Source: an uncultured Lachnospiraceae bacterium (GTDB lineage: Bacteria; Bacillota; Clostridia; Lachnospirales; Lachnospiraceae). From it: DNA of 64,000 nucleotides. The stretch spans positions 1-64,000 of the forward strand of contig CAJUSO010000013.1 of assembly GCA_910588965.1 (NCBI GenBank), written 5' to 3'. How positions within the stretch are numbered: position 1 is the stretch's first letter; each line of letters starts with the position of its first letter. Below the pieces are notes generated by a model, which was given only the letters and a program-made list of their open reading frames with translations, was not told where the DNA came from and did no database searches. The position numbers were made by a program, and so were the translations under genes. This document shows positions 17,470-26,091 of the stretch, in pieces.

Positions 17470-17934
17470 CTAAAGCCTGTCTTCACCAAAGGCATATTTC
17501 TTAATGAATACCTTTTCGCAGGGAAGTGTCTGGAATAATTCCTCAATCACTCTGCCACCAAATTCTTGGATCTGATCTTCTTCGGATATCCGGTTTGGAT
17601 AGTCTGGCAAGATATAAAAGTACAAATTCCAGATAATTCCCTCCTCTGAAAATTTTACCCGTCCATTCTTCTCCTGGTTTGGGTACAGCTCTAAATACAA
17701 ATTACTGGGTCTATGGCCATAAAGGTAGATATAATCATATTCTGGCGGTTCTGCATCCGGGGTAGAGCGGCCGAAGGGTCCAGTTCTTTTGCTCAGTTTC
17801 CGCTTTTTAGGAATACGGGAATCATTGATTTCCCCAGCAATCTTGCTGAGAGCCCTTTCAAAGATTTTAACCATTTCTTTTTCTGGTAAATCGCCGGTTT
17901 TCAGCCCATATTCATATGTACCATATTCAAACAT
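17470..17934 (-). CDS. Hypothetical protein
   Basis: An intact 154-residue soluble protein with no recognised family. ATG 17934 is preferred because GGAGG lies eight bases upstream. An in-frame ATG five codons earlier would overlap that site. The sequence is acidic at both ends, with an internal basic patch (PKKRKLSKRT) and an aromatic, strand-rich centre (YDYIYLYGHRPSNLYLELYP). There is no signal peptide or membrane helix. The position, among an immunity-type remnant and nuclease-like genes, hints at a toxin-immunity or defence accessory role, but that is only context. Confidence 0.6.
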   Translation of the reverse strand: MFEYGTYEYGLKTGDLPEKEMVKIFERALSKIAGEINDSRIPKKRKLSKRTGPFGRSTPDAEPPEYDYIYLYGHRPSNLYLELYPNQEKNGRVKFSEEGIIWNLYFYILPDYPNRISEEDQIQEFGGRVIEELFQTLPCEKVFIKKYAFGEDRL

Positions 17935-18041
17935 ATTTCTATCCTCCATATTCCGCTTTCAACTGTAATGTATGGCATTTTGCTTCTTCTTCCATGTTTC
18001 ATTTCTTGTTCTGTTCAGCTTCCCGGCGAGAAGGAAGTTGT

Positions 18042-18461
18042 TTACTTCTTAGTGATTTTTAAAATATACTGGTATGAAAATGCAATCCCTTTACAAGTCA
18101 GGTTTTCACACATATGGGGCGGGTCGCTTTGCGAAAACCCTGTAGGGCGTAATTCAAAACATCTTAATGAGCGAAATGTGCTGTCAAAAGCAGACGCAAA
18201 ACCATTACAGGCAGACACAATTTCACTCTCTGTTTTTCCCTGTCCATGAAGGTAAATCCCCATAAACATAAGCGTTCCTTCGACTAAACCACATTGCGCC
18301 CTGTACCCGCCTGCACCATGCATTCCAACCGCAGACCAAATTACTTGTGGTTCTATCATGGTTTCAAATAATTCACTCAAACAAATGATTGCTGTCCTTG
18401 CACAGTTGATATCGTCATTCCAGTACAATTCATGTACCCTGTTCTTTATATATTCCTGCAT
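18042..18461 (-). CDS. C_GCAxxG_C_C family putative redox protein
   Basis: A 139-residue protein with the spaced cysteine pattern of the C_GCAxxG_C_C family: Cys in NCARTAIICLSE, then GMHGAGGYRAQCGLVEGTLM, then CNGF and a late Cys pair (MCENLTC). Members are anaerobe proteins thought to bind metal or act in redox chemistry, with no firm function. AGGAG lies about 11 bases before the ATG. It is intact within an otherwise decaying region. Confidence 0.7.
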   Translation of the reverse strand: MQEYIKNRVHELYWNDDINCARTAIICLSELFETMIEPQVIWSAVGMHGAGGYRAQCGLVEGTLMFMGIYLHGQGKTESEIVSACNGFASAFDSTFRSLRCFELRPTGFSQSDPPHMCENLTCKGIAFSYQYILKITKK

Positions 18462-18605
18462 ATTATGGCATCTCCTAAATATTTGGTTTTCCAGTCAGGC
18501 AAATACGAATTGCCCTACACCATTTTTTATTTTCACACCATTCTGTATCAATATTTTTACTGCTTCTGTTCCCTGCTCTGCTCTAATCAATGGATCCCCG
18601 TCTGC

Positions 18606-19019
18606 TCAATTTTTATAACGTATGGATTTGATCCAGGATCTGTTCGGCCCACGCAATGATTGCAATTCATAAAAACTCTCAACAGAAATCATTTCCACCT
18701 TCCGTTCTGCCTCCCTCCGCGCCCAGCCCTTCCAGAGCCGCCGCGCCAGCCTTTTCCATGTCCTCCAGCGCCATGCTGCCCTGAACCAGATGCCGGATGA
18801 ATTGCGTAAAAAAACACGTTTCTTTACCTGTTCTGCTATTTCCGGATCCAGACTGCCATAGAGCGTAATGGTGTTAACCGTACCAAGCGCTGGAAAAATT
18901 TTTTGTAATACTTTACCTCTCATATCTTTTCTTACATATACAAAATACGAAGGAAAATTTATCATAATTTTAGCATTTAGGCAAATACGATGCAACTTTA
19001 AAGCAAGTATTTCACACAA
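18606..19019 (-). pseudogene. ApbE-like flavin transferase fragment, frameshifted
   Basis: The readable core KIFPALGTVNTITLYGS matches the N-terminal strand of FAD:protein FMN transferases (ApbE). Soon after LDPEIAEQVKKRV the frame degrades. A neighbouring frame contains FIRHLVQGSMALEDMEKAG and a short tail, so the 3' part probably comes from a different gene. Only about a tenth of a normal ApbE (around 330 residues) remains. There is no signal peptide or intact active site. Confidence 0.45.
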
Positions 19020-19056
19020 AATTCATACCCCAAACCTTCAATAACAAAAAAAGTAT

Positions 19057-19320
19057 GTGTTGGGCCAGGAAATGATTTCCAGAGAAGCCCTGTTTTGGTA
19101 TACCAAAATTAATACAGCAAGAATTGGCTCCAGTGCGTTGCTTGCAGATGCATGGCGCCACCGTTCAGATGCATTTTCCTCTGTGGGGGCTTTGGTAGGA
19201 ATTGCAGGAGCGAGGCTTGTCTTTCCGGTTATGGATTCCATTGCAAGTCTGGTAATCTTTCTATTTATCATGAAAGCTGCATATGACATTTTTAAGGATG
19301 CTGTCAATAAAGGGGAATGA
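19057..19320 (+). pseudogene. Cation diffusion facilitator fragment
   Basis: Eighty-seven residues of a CDF-type metal exporter. The stretch ALLADAWRHRSDAFSSVGAL contains the H-x3-D metal site of transmembrane helix 5, with the preceding FWYTKINTARIGSSAL and the following hydrophobic SIASLVIFLFIMKAAYDIF. The first helices and the cytoplasmic C-terminal domain are missing, and no ribosome binding site is evident. It is a core fragment of a gene usually near 300-390 residues. Confidence 0.7.
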
Positions 19321-19329
19321 ACTGTCACA

Positions 19330-19947
19330 ATGAATGCTTTTCTTTTCCTGCCATCAAACATCTTGCCGTCCCATACCCTGTATTCCAACAAACAGAGGCC
19401 GTTCGGCATTTCCTGCGCCGAGGGGCAAGGGCAGTGGGAAGACGTCATCCCTGTGCTGGCTGGTAAGTTCCATGATTTTGCCCTTTTTGTGCCAATCAAA
19501 GATACGGAAGTCCCGATGAAAGGAATTTACATAAAAGGGGAAGCGGAAGCCCCGCCCCTGCTCTGGGGGCGTTTTTTTGATGCCCAGGCTTCATGGGCAG
19601 GGCATCCAGTGGCGGTGTTGGGGAAAAATTACCAGCACGAAGCAGCCTGGCGGGACGGAAAGCGGTATTATACGCACAAAGGGGTGGAGTATGAAGTGAT
19701 TGGGATTCTGGGCACGCAGGAAGAAAGCCGCCTAAACCAGATGGTGCTAGTAGATTTCCGGTCTGCAGTCCGGATAATGGGGATTAATACCAGTTATGTC
19801 CTGGATGCAAAAAAGGAACCGGACATTGCGGCGGTAACAGATATCCTAAAAGCCTCTGGCATGGCAATGGGGTTTGGGGCTGTTATCTTTTTGGTTTGTA
19901 CCTATTCTGCCCGGAGGGGGAAGGGCGGCGCCTTGGCACGGCCCTAA
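19330..19947 (+). pseudogene. ABC permease (MacB-like ectodomain) fragment
   Basis: The translated piece carries a MacB periplasmic-core-like domain (GRFFDAQASWAGHPVAVLGK, YEVIGILGTQEESRLNQMVL) and the start of a membrane helix (MAMGFGAVIFLVC). The leading membrane helix and the C-terminal FtsX helices of a complete permease are absent. Ten bases separate it from the CDF fragment, and its 3' end runs into the convergent M15 peptidase gene by four bases. It is a truncated remnant. Confidence 0.6.
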
Positions 19948-20765
19948 AGCATCCCCAGCAGGGATTTCCAGGTTTTTTCCTGTGCTGTAATTTCCCCGTC
20001 TGCAACGCATCCATGGTCTTTCTGGTATGCCTTTACGGCAGCTGTGAACTTATTCCCTGCAATGCCGTCTGCAGCTCCCACCGAAGGGTAGGACAGCGAA
20101 GCCAGGTATTTTTGGACGGGCTTGACAGCGGCGTGCTTCCTGTTCTTGGAGGCGGATAAAGTTACGGTCTTGCGGAGGGTTTCGCTGCCTGCAATGCCGT
20201 CTATATTTGCCCCAATGGCAGACTGGATTTCCCGGATAAACTGCTTTTTGGGATAGGAGGCGGAGGGGGTGTCTTCCTCCTTGGACGCCGCCTGGATATT
20301 CCCGTCCCATGTTTTGCGGAAATTCTCAGGGGTCTGGTAAAGCTGTTTTAATTTGGAGGTAGTGCTTCCCCAATCCGGGAGGTATACGTGGGGGCGGTCT
20401 TTGATGCTCTGCCAGTCCCCGCCCCAGCCTAGCCCGATTGCCTTTGCTATGCTTCCTACGCGGTCGAATATCCCGGTGCTGTTGTTGAAAGCATCGTCTG
20501 CGGCAGAGCCGTCTTTGTCAATATCCATATTTAAGTAAAAATCAACTGCAATCCCCCATTGGTGCTGGGAGCTGTAAGTGCTGCCCTTGGCGTTGGTAAC
20601 GATGCTCCCGGGGGCGGTGCGCCCTTGTGCATAAAGCGCGTCCTGCTCCTGCTTGGTGCGGAGCCCTTCGCTGAAACGGATGGAAATTCCCTGTTTTTCA
20701 CATTGTTCTTTTAACTGTGCGGCTTTCAGCTGGAGCCTGGGGTGCAGTAATGTAAGATCGTTCAT
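19944..20765 (-). CDS. M15 (VanY/CwlK-like) peptidase with two C-terminal repeat domains
   Basis: A 273-residue cell-wall peptidase. The N-terminal two thirds is an M15_4/CwlK-type domain: LHPRLQLKAAQLKEQCEKQG, ISIRFSEGLRTKQEQDALYAQGR, then zinc ligands in SSQHQWGIAVDFYLN (H-x6-D) and in DRPHVYLPDW. The C-terminal part has two peptidoglycan-binding-like repeats (IQSAIGANIDGIAGSETLRK and VGAADGIAGNKFTAAVKAYQ). ATG 20765 is chosen for the AGAGAGG eight bases upstream. No signal peptide is visible, which resembles phage endolysins, so release may need a holin or lysis. Confidence 0.8.
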   Translation of the reverse strand: MNDLTLLHPRLQLKAAQLKEQCEKQGISIRFSEGLRTKQEQDALYAQGRTAPGSIVTNAKGSTYSSQHQWGIAVDFYLNMDIDKDGSAADDAFNNSTGIFDRVGSIAKAIGLGWGGDWQSIKDRPHVYLPDWGSTTSKLKQLYQTPENFRKTWDGNIQAASKEEDTPSASYPKKQFIREIQSAIGANIDGIAGSETLRKTVTLSASKNRKHAAVKPVQKYLASLSYPSVGAADGIAGNKFTAAVKAYQKDHGCVADGEITAQEKTWKSLLGML

Positions 20766-20878
20766 GTCTGATACCTCTCTTTCTTTCTGGAAAAATAGCT
20801 TGTCGGGATAATAGTATATGAAAGGGGAAGGCAAATGTTGACATAAAATCCTTCCGGATTTTCTGTGCCGTATCTGTC

Positions 20879-20907
20879 TTGACTTAAGCGGTGAAATATT
20901 ATAAAAT
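20879..20907 (+). promoter_or_regulatory. Sigma-A promoter of the rpiB-pur operon
   Basis: TTGACT (20879-20884), a 17-bp spacer and TAAAAT (20902-20907), about 35 bp before the rpiB start. The spacing is ideal and each hexamer has one mismatch. Confidence 0.7.
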
Positions 20908-20940
20908 GAAAAAAATCCAGGACGGGAGGGGAAATCCCAT

Positions 20941-21585
20941 ATGAAAGCAGCAGTCATCCAGGCAAGTTCCCAGAAAGGCAGGAATGCCCTGCTGTTCCGA
21001 TGCGTGGAACGGGCGGTAAGGAAAAAAGGATGGGAAGCCGTGAATTTTGGCGTCTTCCAGGAAGAGGAGGCGTCCTATTCTTATATCCAGGCGGCGGTGA
21101 ACATCAGCATGCTGCTGGAAAGCGGCGCTGTGGATTTTGTTGTGACAGGCTGCTCTTCCGGACAGGGCATGATGCTTGCCTGCAACAGCCTTCCCGGGGT
21201 ATTATGCGGCTATGTGGAAAACCCCTCGGACGCCTACCTGTTTGGCAGGATTAATGGCGGGAACGCGGTATCCTACCCTTTGGGCTTAAACTTTGGCTGG
21301 GCAGGGGAAATCAACCTGCAGGCTACCCTGGACAGTTTGTTTGCCGGGCCGTTCGGCACGGGCTATCCCCCGAAGGATGCGGCACGGAAACAGGAGGATA
21401 CCAAGATGTTAAAGGATATCTGGCGCAAGTCCAAGAAAAGCCTGGCGCAGGTCCTGCCGGAACTGGACAGGGATTTGGTGCTTGGCGCATTGGGGCGTAG
21501 CGCCGTATATGATTATGTGATGCAATATGGCAAAGGCCAGGGACTGAAAGACGTGTTGCGGGAGTTATCGGAGGCTTCCCGCTGA
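20941..21585 (+). CDS. RpiB/LacAB-family sugar-phosphate isomerase
   Basis: A 214-residue protein of the RpiB/LacA/LacB family, whose members interconvert ribose-5-phosphate with ribulose-5-phosphate, or related aldose/ketose phosphates. The active-site block is VDFVVTGCSSGQGMMLACN (catalytic Cys in GCSSG), followed by SDAYLFGRINGGNAVSYPLG. It is longer than classical RpiB (about 145), with a helical C-terminal extension. GGGAGGGG precedes the ATG. Lying directly upstream of four purine genes, it may help supply ribose-5-phosphate for PRPP. That link is an inference from context. Confidence 0.8.
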   Translation: MKAAVIQASSQKGRNALLFRCVERAVRKKGWEAVNFGVFQEEEASYSYIQAAVNISMLLESGAVDFVVTGCSSGQGMMLACNSLPGVLCGYVENPSDAYLFGRINGGNAVSYPLGLNFGWAGEINLQATLDSLFAGPFGTGYPPKDAARKQEDTKMLKDIWRKSKKSLAQVLPELDRDLVLGALGRSAVYDYVMQYGKGQGLKDVLRELSEASR

Positions 21586-21624
21586 TATGCCTGGATAAGC
21601 TGAGAAGATAAAGGAGAAGAAATT

Positions 21625-22137
21625 ATGGCAAAAGTAGGAATTGTTATGGGCAGCGATTCAGATATGCCGGTTATGGCAAAGGCTGCAGATATCTTGGAAG
21701 AACTGGGCGTGGAATATGAGATGGCGATTATCTCTGCCCACCGGGAACCGGATGTATTCTTTGAATACGCGAAGTCTGCGGAGGAAAAGGGCTTTAAGGT
21801 GATTATTGCAGGCGCCGGCATGGCAGCCCACCTGCCAGGCATGTGCGCAGCGATTTTCCCCATGCCGGTGATAGGCATCCCCATGCATACCTCTTCCCTG
21901 GGAGGGAGGGATTCCCTTTATTCTATCGTACAGATGCCTTCCGGCATCCCAGTCGCCACAGTCGCCATTAATGGCGGCGCCAATGCAGGGCTTTTGGCAG
22001 CGAAAATCCTGGCAGTGTCAGACGAAGCGCTGCTGGGCAGGCTGAAGGGATATTCCCAGAAGTTAAAAGAGCAGGTAGAGGCAAAGGACGCCCGCCTGCA
22101 GGAAGTAGGGTATCAGGAGTATTCCCGCGGGCAATGA
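21625..22137 (+). CDS. purE: N5-carboxyaminoimidazole ribonucleotide mutase
   Basis: A 170-residue class I PurE, which converts N5-CAIR to CAIR in purine synthesis. Signatures are the N-terminal GIVMGSDSDMPVM, SAHREPD, AGAGMAAHLPG, GIPMHTSSLGGRDSLYSIVQMPSGIPVATV and the C-terminal NAGLLAAKIL. AAGGAG precedes the ATG, 39 bp after the isomerase stop, so it is probably in the same transcript. No purK is in the window. Confidence 0.97.
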   Translation: MAKVGIVMGSDSDMPVMAKAADILEELGVEYEMAIISAHREPDVFFEYAKSAEEKGFKVIIAGAGMAAHLPGMCAAIFPMPVIGIPMHTSSLGGRDSLYSIVQMPSGIPVATVAINGGANAGLLAAKILAVSDEALLGRLKGYSQKLKEQVEAKDARLQEVGYQEYSRGQ

Positions 22138-22200
22138 GCCAGGCGTCCGCACCCCCGCGGAGATTTGGCGGACGCCGCGAGGGTAAGCGCCCTTTGGGTA
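22129..22200 (+). repeat. Dispersed repeat copy 1 with hairpin at the purE-purM junction
   Basis: The sequence GCGGGCAATGAGCC followed about 20 bases later by GGAGATTTGGC closely matches a second copy at 38222-38264. The repeat overlaps the purE stop codon. It contains a 9-bp stem (GGCGTCCGC 22142-22150 with GCGGACGCC 22168-22176). A separate short palindrome CGCCCCTTGGGGCG follows at about 22211. It looks like an intergenic REP-like element. Confidence 0.5.
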
Positions 22201-22258
22201 CAAATACCCCGCCCCTTGGGGCGGATAGGACAAGCATCACACAAACAGGAGGAAGACA

Positions 22259-23284
22259 ATGGATTACAAACATTCAGGCGTAGACATTGAGGCGGGCTAC
22301 AAGTCCGTGGAACTGATGAAGAAGCATGTGCAGCAGACCATGCGCCCGGAGGTACTGACTGGCCTGGGAGGGTTCTCCGGCGCATTTTCCATCGAAAAGT
22401 GCAAGGATATGGAAAAGCCTACGCTGGTATCAGGTACAGATGGGGTAGGCACCAAGCTGAAACTGGCCTTTTTATTAGATAAGCATGACACCATTGGGAT
22501 TGACTGCGTGGCAATGTGCGTGAATGATATTGCCTGTGCAGGCGGTGAGCCATTATTTTTCCTGGATTATATCGCATGCGGGAAGAATTATCCTGAGAAA
22601 ATCGCGTCTATCGTAAGCGGTGTGTCCGAAGGCTGCATCCAGGCCGGCGCTGCCCTGATTGGAGGGGAGACAGCCGAGATGCCAGGCTTTTACCCAGAAG
22701 ATGAATACGATTTAGCCGGCTTTGCGGTAGGCGTTGTGGATGAGAAGGACATTATTTCAGGCAAGGACGTGGCCGCAGGGGATATCTTGGTTGGCATGGC
22801 AAGCTCCGGCGTCCATTCCAATGGCTTTTCCCTGGTCCGCAAAGTCTTTCCGATGGAAAAAGAGGCTTTAAATACATACCATGAGGCCTTGGGGATGACC
22901 TTAGGGGAGGCTTTGTTGGCTCCCACCAAAATCTATGTGAAAGCCTTGCGTTCCATCAAGGAGGCAGGCGTCCGCATCAAGGCCTGCAGCCACATTACGG
23001 GGGGAGGCTTCTATGAAAACGTGCCCCGTATGCTGCCGGAAGGCAAACACGCGGTTATCAAGAAGGGCAGCTATGAAGTCCCAGCCATCTTTACCATGCT
23101 GGCAGAGGAAGGCCAGGTGGAAGAGAAGGTGATGTACAATACCTATAATATGGGGATTGGCATGGTATTGGCCGTGGATGGGGCGGACGTGGAAAGGGCA
23201 ATGGAAGCCATCCGTGCCGCAGGCGAGACGCCCTATATCCTAGGCCAGGTGGAAGACGGGGAGAAAGGGGTAACAATATGCTAA
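22259..23284 (+). CDS. purM: Phosphoribosylformylglycinamidine cyclo-ligase (AIR synthetase)
   Basis: A 341-residue PurM, the ATP-dependent cyclisation of FGAM to AIR. Landmarks are DYKHSGVDIEAGYKSVELMK, VSGTDGVGTKLKLAF, DCVAMCVNDIACAGGEPLFFLDY, GGETAEMPGFY, the SSGVHSNGFSLVRKV block and the C-terminal HITGGGFYENVPRMLPEG. The length is normal for the family. AGGAGG precedes the ATG. The 3' end overlaps purN by 7 bp, indicating coupled translation. Confidence 0.97.
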   Translation: MDYKHSGVDIEAGYKSVELMKKHVQQTMRPEVLTGLGGFSGAFSIEKCKDMEKPTLVSGTDGVGTKLKLAFLLDKHDTIGIDCVAMCVNDIACAGGEPLFFLDYIACGKNYPEKIASIVSGVSEGCIQAGAALIGGETAEMPGFYPEDEYDLAGFAVGVVDEKDIISGKDVAAGDILVGMASSGVHSNGFSLVRKVFPMEKEALNTYHEALGMTLGEALLAPTKIYVKALRSIKEAGVRIKACSHITGGGFYENVPRMLPEGKHAVIKKGSYEVPAIFTMLAEEGQVEEKVMYNTYNMGIGMVLAVDGADVERAMEAIRAAGETPYILGQVEDGEKGVTIC

Positions 23285-23907
23285 AGATTGTTGTCTGCGT
23301 GTCTGGCGGCGGCACCAACCTCCAGGCCATGATAGACGGGATCCGGGATGGCGCCATTACCAATACAGAAATCCGCGCTGTTATCAGCAATAACCCTGGC
23401 GCCTATGCCTTGGAGCGGGCCAAAGCACATGGCATTGAAGGGATTTGCATTTCCCCGAAGCAATTTCCCGACCGTGCGGCTTTTAACCAGGCGTTCCTGG
23501 AGCAATTAAGCAGCTACAGCCCGGATTTGATTGTACTGGCTGGTTTTCTGGTAGTGCTTCCGGAGGCGATGGTCCGGCAGTACCCGAACCGTATTATCAA
23601 CGTCCACCCATCCCTGATCCCATCCTTCTGCGGGACAGGCTATTATGGCCTGAAAGTGCATGAAGGCGTGCTGGACAGGGGCGTGAAGGTAACCGGTGCG
23701 ACCGTGCATTTCGTCGATGAAGGCACAGACACGGGCCCAATCCTCCTGCAGCATCCTGTCATGGTGGAGCCGGACGACACGCCGGGGAGCCTGCAGCAGA
23801 GGGTAATGGAACAGGCAGAATGGAAGATACTGCCCCAGGCCGTTGACCTGATTGCCAATGGGAAAGTGGCTGTAAGGGATGGCAAGGCCATCATACTGGA
23901 ACATTAG
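23278..23907 (+). CDS. purN: Phosphoribosylglycinamide formyltransferase
   Basis: A 209-residue PurN that transfers a formyl group from 10-formyl-THF to GAR. Visible motifs are VCVSGGGTNLQAMID at the GAR-binding end, VLAGFLVVLP, INVHPSLIPSFCGTGYYGLKVHE with the catalytic His, and GATVHFVDEGTDTGPILLQ with the conserved Asp. It begins inside the last codons of purM and is followed 21 bp later by purD. The ribosome binding site lies within the purM coding region (GAAAGGGG). Confidence 0.97.
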   Translation: MLKIVVCVSGGGTNLQAMIDGIRDGAITNTEIRAVISNNPGAYALERAKAHGIEGICISPKQFPDRAAFNQAFLEQLSSYSPDLIVLAGFLVVLPEAMVRQYPNRIINVHPSLIPSFCGTGYYGLKVHEGVLDRGVKVTGATVHFVDEGTDTGPILLQHPVMVEPDDTPGSLQQRVMEQAEWKILPQAVDLIANGKVAVRDGKAIILEH

Positions 23908-23928
23908 GAAGGGAGGAAGGGTTGGATT

Positions 23929-25200
23929 ATGAAACTATTAATTGTAGGAAGCGGCGGGCGTGAGCATGCGATTGCCCAAAGCGCAGCCAAGAGCCCTAAG
24001 GTGGACAAGATTTACTGTGCGCCGGGAAATGCGGGGATTGGCCAAATCGCAGAATGTGTGCCGATTGGGGCAATGGAATTTGAAAAGTTAGCATCTTTTG
24101 CCAAGGAAGAGGGCATTGATTTTACCATTGTCGGCATGGACGACCCCTTAGTGGGCGGCATTGTGGATGTATTTGAGGCCCAGGGATTAAGAGTATTCGG
24201 CCCGCGGAAGAATGCAGCCATCTTGGAAGGCAGCAAAGCATTTTCCAAAGGCCTGATGAAGAAATATAATATCCCCACGGCAGCCTATGAGGCTTTTGAT
24301 GACCCGGCTAAGGCGCTGGCTTACCTGGAGACGGCCAAGATGCCTATCGTCCTCAAGGCGGACGGCCTTGCCCTGGGGAAAGGCGTGCTTATCTGCAGCA
24401 CCTTGGAGGAGGCCAAAGCCGGCGTGAAGGAAATTATGGAGGATAAGAAATTCGGCTCTGCGGGCAACCAGATGGTGGTGGAGGAGTTTATGACAGGCCG
24501 GGAAGTCTCTGTCCTGTCCTTCGTGGATGGGAAGACCATCAAAATCATGTCTTCTGCCCAAGACCACAAGCGCGCCCAGGACGGCGACCAGGGCTTGAAT
24601 ACGGGCGGTATGGGAACTTTCTCGCCCAGTCCCTTCTATACCCGGGAAGTGGATGAATTCTGCCAGAAATATATTTACCAGCCGACGGTGGATGCTATGG
24701 CAGCAGAGGGGCGCCCGTTTACTGGGATTATATTTTTCGGCCTTATGCTGACCGAGGAAGGCCCCAAGGTCTTAGAATATAACGCCCGTTTCGGCGACCC
24801 GGAGGCGCAGGTGGTGCTTCCCCGCATGAAAACGGACATGATAGAAGTAATGGAAGCCTGTGTGGAAGGGAGGCTGGCAGACATAGATTTGCAGTTTGAG
24901 GACAATGCGGCGGTCTGCGTGGTGCTGGCTTCCGAGGGTTATCCTGTTTCTTATGAGAAGAACTTCCCAATTCAGGGCTTGGATAAATTTGATGCCCAGG
25001 AAGGATACTACTGCTTCCATGCCGGTACGGCAAACAAAGACGGCAGGATTGTCACGAATGGGGGCCGTGTCCTGGGGATTACGGCCAAGGGCGCAGATCT
25101 CAAGGAAGCCCGTGCCAATGCCTACCAGGCGACGGAGTGGGTGGGATTTCGCAATAAATATATGCGCCATGATATAGGGAAGGCAATCGACGAAGCATAG
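23929..25200 (+). CDS. purD: Phosphoribosylamine-glycine ligase (GAR synthetase)
   Basis: A 423-residue PurD, an ATP-grasp ligase joining phosphoribosylamine and glycine. The N-terminal LIVGSGGREHAIA and the VGMDDPLVGGIVD block are typical, as are the ATP-grasp segments IVLKADGLALGKGV, GREVSVLSFVDG, NTGGMGTFSPSPFY and EYNARFGDPEAQVVLPR. A GGGAGGAAGGG ribosome binding site precedes the ATG. It is the last gene of the rpiB-purEMND cluster and is followed by two hairpins. Confidence 0.97.
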   Translation: MKLLIVGSGGREHAIAQSAAKSPKVDKIYCAPGNAGIGQIAECVPIGAMEFEKLASFAKEEGIDFTIVGMDDPLVGGIVDVFEAQGLRVFGPRKNAAILEGSKAFSKGLMKKYNIPTAAYEAFDDPAKALAYLETAKMPIVLKADGLALGKGVLICSTLEEAKAGVKEIMEDKKFGSAGNQMVVEEFMTGREVSVLSFVDGKTIKIMSSAQDHKRAQDGDQGLNTGGMGTFSPSPFYTREVDEFCQKYIYQPTVDAMAAEGRPFTGIIFFGLMLTEEGPKVLEYNARFGDPEAQVVLPRMKTDMIEVMEACVEGRLADIDLQFEDNAAVCVVLASEGYPVSYEKNFPIQGLDKFDAQEGYYCFHAGTANKDGRIVTNGGRVLGITAKGADLKEARANAYQATEWVGFRNKYMRHDIGKAIDEA

Positions 25201-25267
25201 TTCCCAAGCAGTTGGGAAAGCAGGCCATGTTATTTCCGCCTAAGGGCGGGGATGGCATGGCTTTTCC
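25201..25267 (+). terminator. Terminator of the pur operon
   Basis: The first hairpin (TTCCCAA/TTGGGAA, 25201-25218) immediately follows the purD stop. The second, larger one pairs GGCCATG and TTCCGCC with GGCGGGGA and CATGGC, and ends in CTTTTCCTTT. The second one with its T-run is the likely terminator. Confidence 0.7.
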
Positions 25268-25339
25268 TTTATGGAACAAAAATTTTATAAAATCTTAATC
25301 TTTTTAACAGAAATATAGAAAGAAATTGTAAAATTTATC

Positions 25340-25348
25340 TGTTATAAT
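25340..25348 (+). promoter_or_regulatory. Extended -10 of the VanRS-like operon
   Basis: TG-T-TATAAT, a consensus -10 with the extended TGn motif, lies about 39 bp upstream of the response regulator start. There is no convincing -35 at the right distance, so activation, possibly by the regulator itself, is plausible. Confidence 0.5.
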
Positions 25349-25386
25349 CGGAGAAAATCATTTGTTCGTAAAGGAGAACCCTTATT

Positions 25387-26091
25387 TTGAAAGATAAAAT
25401 TTTAGTTGTAGACGATGAGAGGGAAATCGCCGATTTAGTGGCGTTCTATTTAGAAAGCGAAAATTTTAAAGTCATAACCTGTTATTCTGCCCAGGCAGCC
25501 CTAGAGCAGATTGCATCCACCCAATTTGACCTTGCGATTTTAGATATTATGCTGCCGGATATCAATGGCTTTGAAATATGCAAGCATATCCGGGAGAGCC
25601 ATACATATCCTGTCATCATGCTGACAGCCAAAGACGAGGAGATTGATAAAATCCGCGGGCTGATGCTAGGCGCGGACGACTATATGACAAAGCCTTTCCG
25701 GCCATTAGAACTGATGGCACGGGTCAAAGCCCAGCTGCGCCGTTACAAACGCTATAACCAGCCCAGCGCCGCAGCAGTAAAAGACAGTTCCCTTATCATC
25801 CATGGCGGCCTGGTCATGAATGTAAAGACCCATGAGTGCCTGCTGGATGAAAAGCCGTTGGTACTGACCCCTACGGAATTTTCAATCCTAAAGATGCTCT
25901 GTGAGCACAAGGGGGAGGTGGTCAGTTCGGAGGAACTGTTCCATGGGGTGTGGAAGGACGAGTATTACAGCAAGAGCAATAATACCATTACCGTCCATAT
26001 CCGGCACCTGCGGGAGAAGATGCATGATTCGGTGGACAGCCCGAAATATATTAAGACCATATGGGGAGTGGGGTATAAAATTGAAAATTAA
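25387..26091 (+). CDS. OmpR-family response regulator, VanR-like
   Basis: A 234-residue two-component regulator. The receiver domain has acidic residues DD near positions 9-10, the phospho-acceptor Asp53 in ILDIMLPD, and the conserved Lys in YMTKPFRPLEL. The C-terminal winged helix includes LTPTEFSILKMLCEHKGEVVSS and ends IRHLREKMHD, then IKTIWGVGYKIE. The overall sequence strongly resembles VanR. The start is TTG, with AAAGGAG about ten bases upstream. It overlaps the kinase gene. No vanH/A/X-type resistance genes are in the window. Confidence 0.92.
   Translation: MKDKILVVDDEREIADLVAFYLESENFKVITCYSAQAALEQIASTQFDLAILDIMLPDINGFEICKHIRESHTYPVIMLTAKDEEIDKIRGLMLGADDYMTKPFRPLELMARVKAQLRRYKRYNQPSAAAVKDSSLIIHGGLVMNVKTHECLLDEKPLVLTPTEFSILKMLCEHKGEVVSSEELFHGVWKDEYYSKSNNTITVHIRHLREKMHDSVDSPKYIKTIWGVGYKIEN

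Larger units (their letters stand above)
12989..19943. other. Decayed accessory island
   Basis: This stretch is more AT-rich than its flanks (most strongly 16.1-17.5 kb) and holds at least nine broken coding regions against three or four intact ones, with little operon structure. Its left edge lies where the response regulator gene of the neighbouring kinase would be expected. Its right edge lies at the end of the M15 peptidase gene. The 200 bp at 12989-13188 show only a TATAAT-like string on the minus strand near 13030 and no gene. No complete integrase or flanking att repeat was found. Confidence 0.6.
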
